Assembly: GCA_051656645.1 (NCBI GenBank)
Contig: JBOGCH010000038.1
Span: 1 to 33,514, forward strand
Source of the DNA: JBOGCH01 sp051656645
GTDB taxonomy: Bacteria > Bacteroidota > Bacteroidia > Bacteroidales > Marinifilaceae
DNA length: 33,514 nucleotides
Direction of reading: 5' to 3'
In this document: in pieces, positions 33,506-33,514 of the stretch
Layout of the letters: the number at the start of each line of letters is the position of its first letter
How positions within the stretch are numbered: position 1 is the first letter of the stretch
Notes under the pieces: generated by a model
Database searches by the model: none
What the model saw: only the letters and a program-made list of their open reading frames with translations
Told to the model about the DNA's origin: nothing
Program-made: the position numbers and the translations under genes

Positions 33506-33514
33506 AGGAGACGG
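33496..33514 (+). terminator. Possible hairpin terminator after araC, cut by window end
   Basis: CCGTCTC and GAGACGG pair perfectly around a TAAAG loop. The left arm is inside the last units of the 11-base array. The window ends on the right arm, so a T tail cannot be checked. Confidence 0.4.

Noticed and set aside
1..33514. tRNA, rRNA, riboswitch or insertion-sequence genes
   Set aside because: Reading the intergenic stretches by eye gave no cloverleaf, rRNA-like sequence, known riboswitch core or transposase; small structured RNAs could still be missed without a covariance search.

Overview
The window looks like a chromosomal segment of a member of the order Bacteroidales (phylum Bacteroidota). 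The evidence is a type V (FimA/Mfa-type) pilus operon, an exported GH2 beta-galactosidase beside an AraC regulator, standalone MnmD, an SUI1-like protein, and several promoters of the Bacteroides form (TTG, 19-20 bases, then TAnnTTTG). No RNA genes, CRISPR arrays, insertion sequences or phage genes were recognised.

Left part (1 to about 13,000) is mostly housekeeping, mainly on the minus strand: a FabK/nitronate monooxygenase-like flavoenzyme (cut by the window edge) behind a CCA-adding enzyme; a decayed plus-strand coding region that resembles a fimbrillin; a flavin reductase and an LtrA-type membrane protein; the NfnAB transhydrogenase pair with a promoter and operator-like palindrome; an SUI1 protein and a membrane-anchored peptide deformylase converging on one shared terminator; a CDF metal transporter, MnmD and threonine aldolase; and a 3-hydroxyacyl-CoA dehydrogenase homologue that has lost two of the four classical active-site residues, followed by a small membrane protein.

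Middle part (13,091 to about 23,910) is one seven-gene minus-strand operon for a type V pilus. It runs from a DUF3575 beta-barrel, through a DUF3868/OmpA/TPR assembly protein, the major fimbrillin and an Mfa2/FimB-type anchor, to three further surface lipoproteins of 454, 682 and 916 residues, and ends in a long hairpin terminator. Tight spacing and an ATGA overlap point to co-expression; a hairpin between fimbrillin and anchor may set their ratio.

Right part (23,900 to 33,514) is AT-rich and rearranged. An exported GH2 beta-galactosidase is divergent from an AraC regulator. About 204 bases containing the last 28 codons, stop and terminator of the GH2 gene occur a second time 4.2 kb away at about 98% identity. 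Between the two copies lie a tandem pair of duplicated secreted proteins, a secreted leucine-rich-repeat protein and a frameshifted zinc-ribbon pseudogene, so this segment looks like a recently rearranged accessory island. Two separate intergenic arrays with an exact 11-base period (11540-11583 and 33440-33505) share the unit start TCTATATCC and are not explained by any gene.
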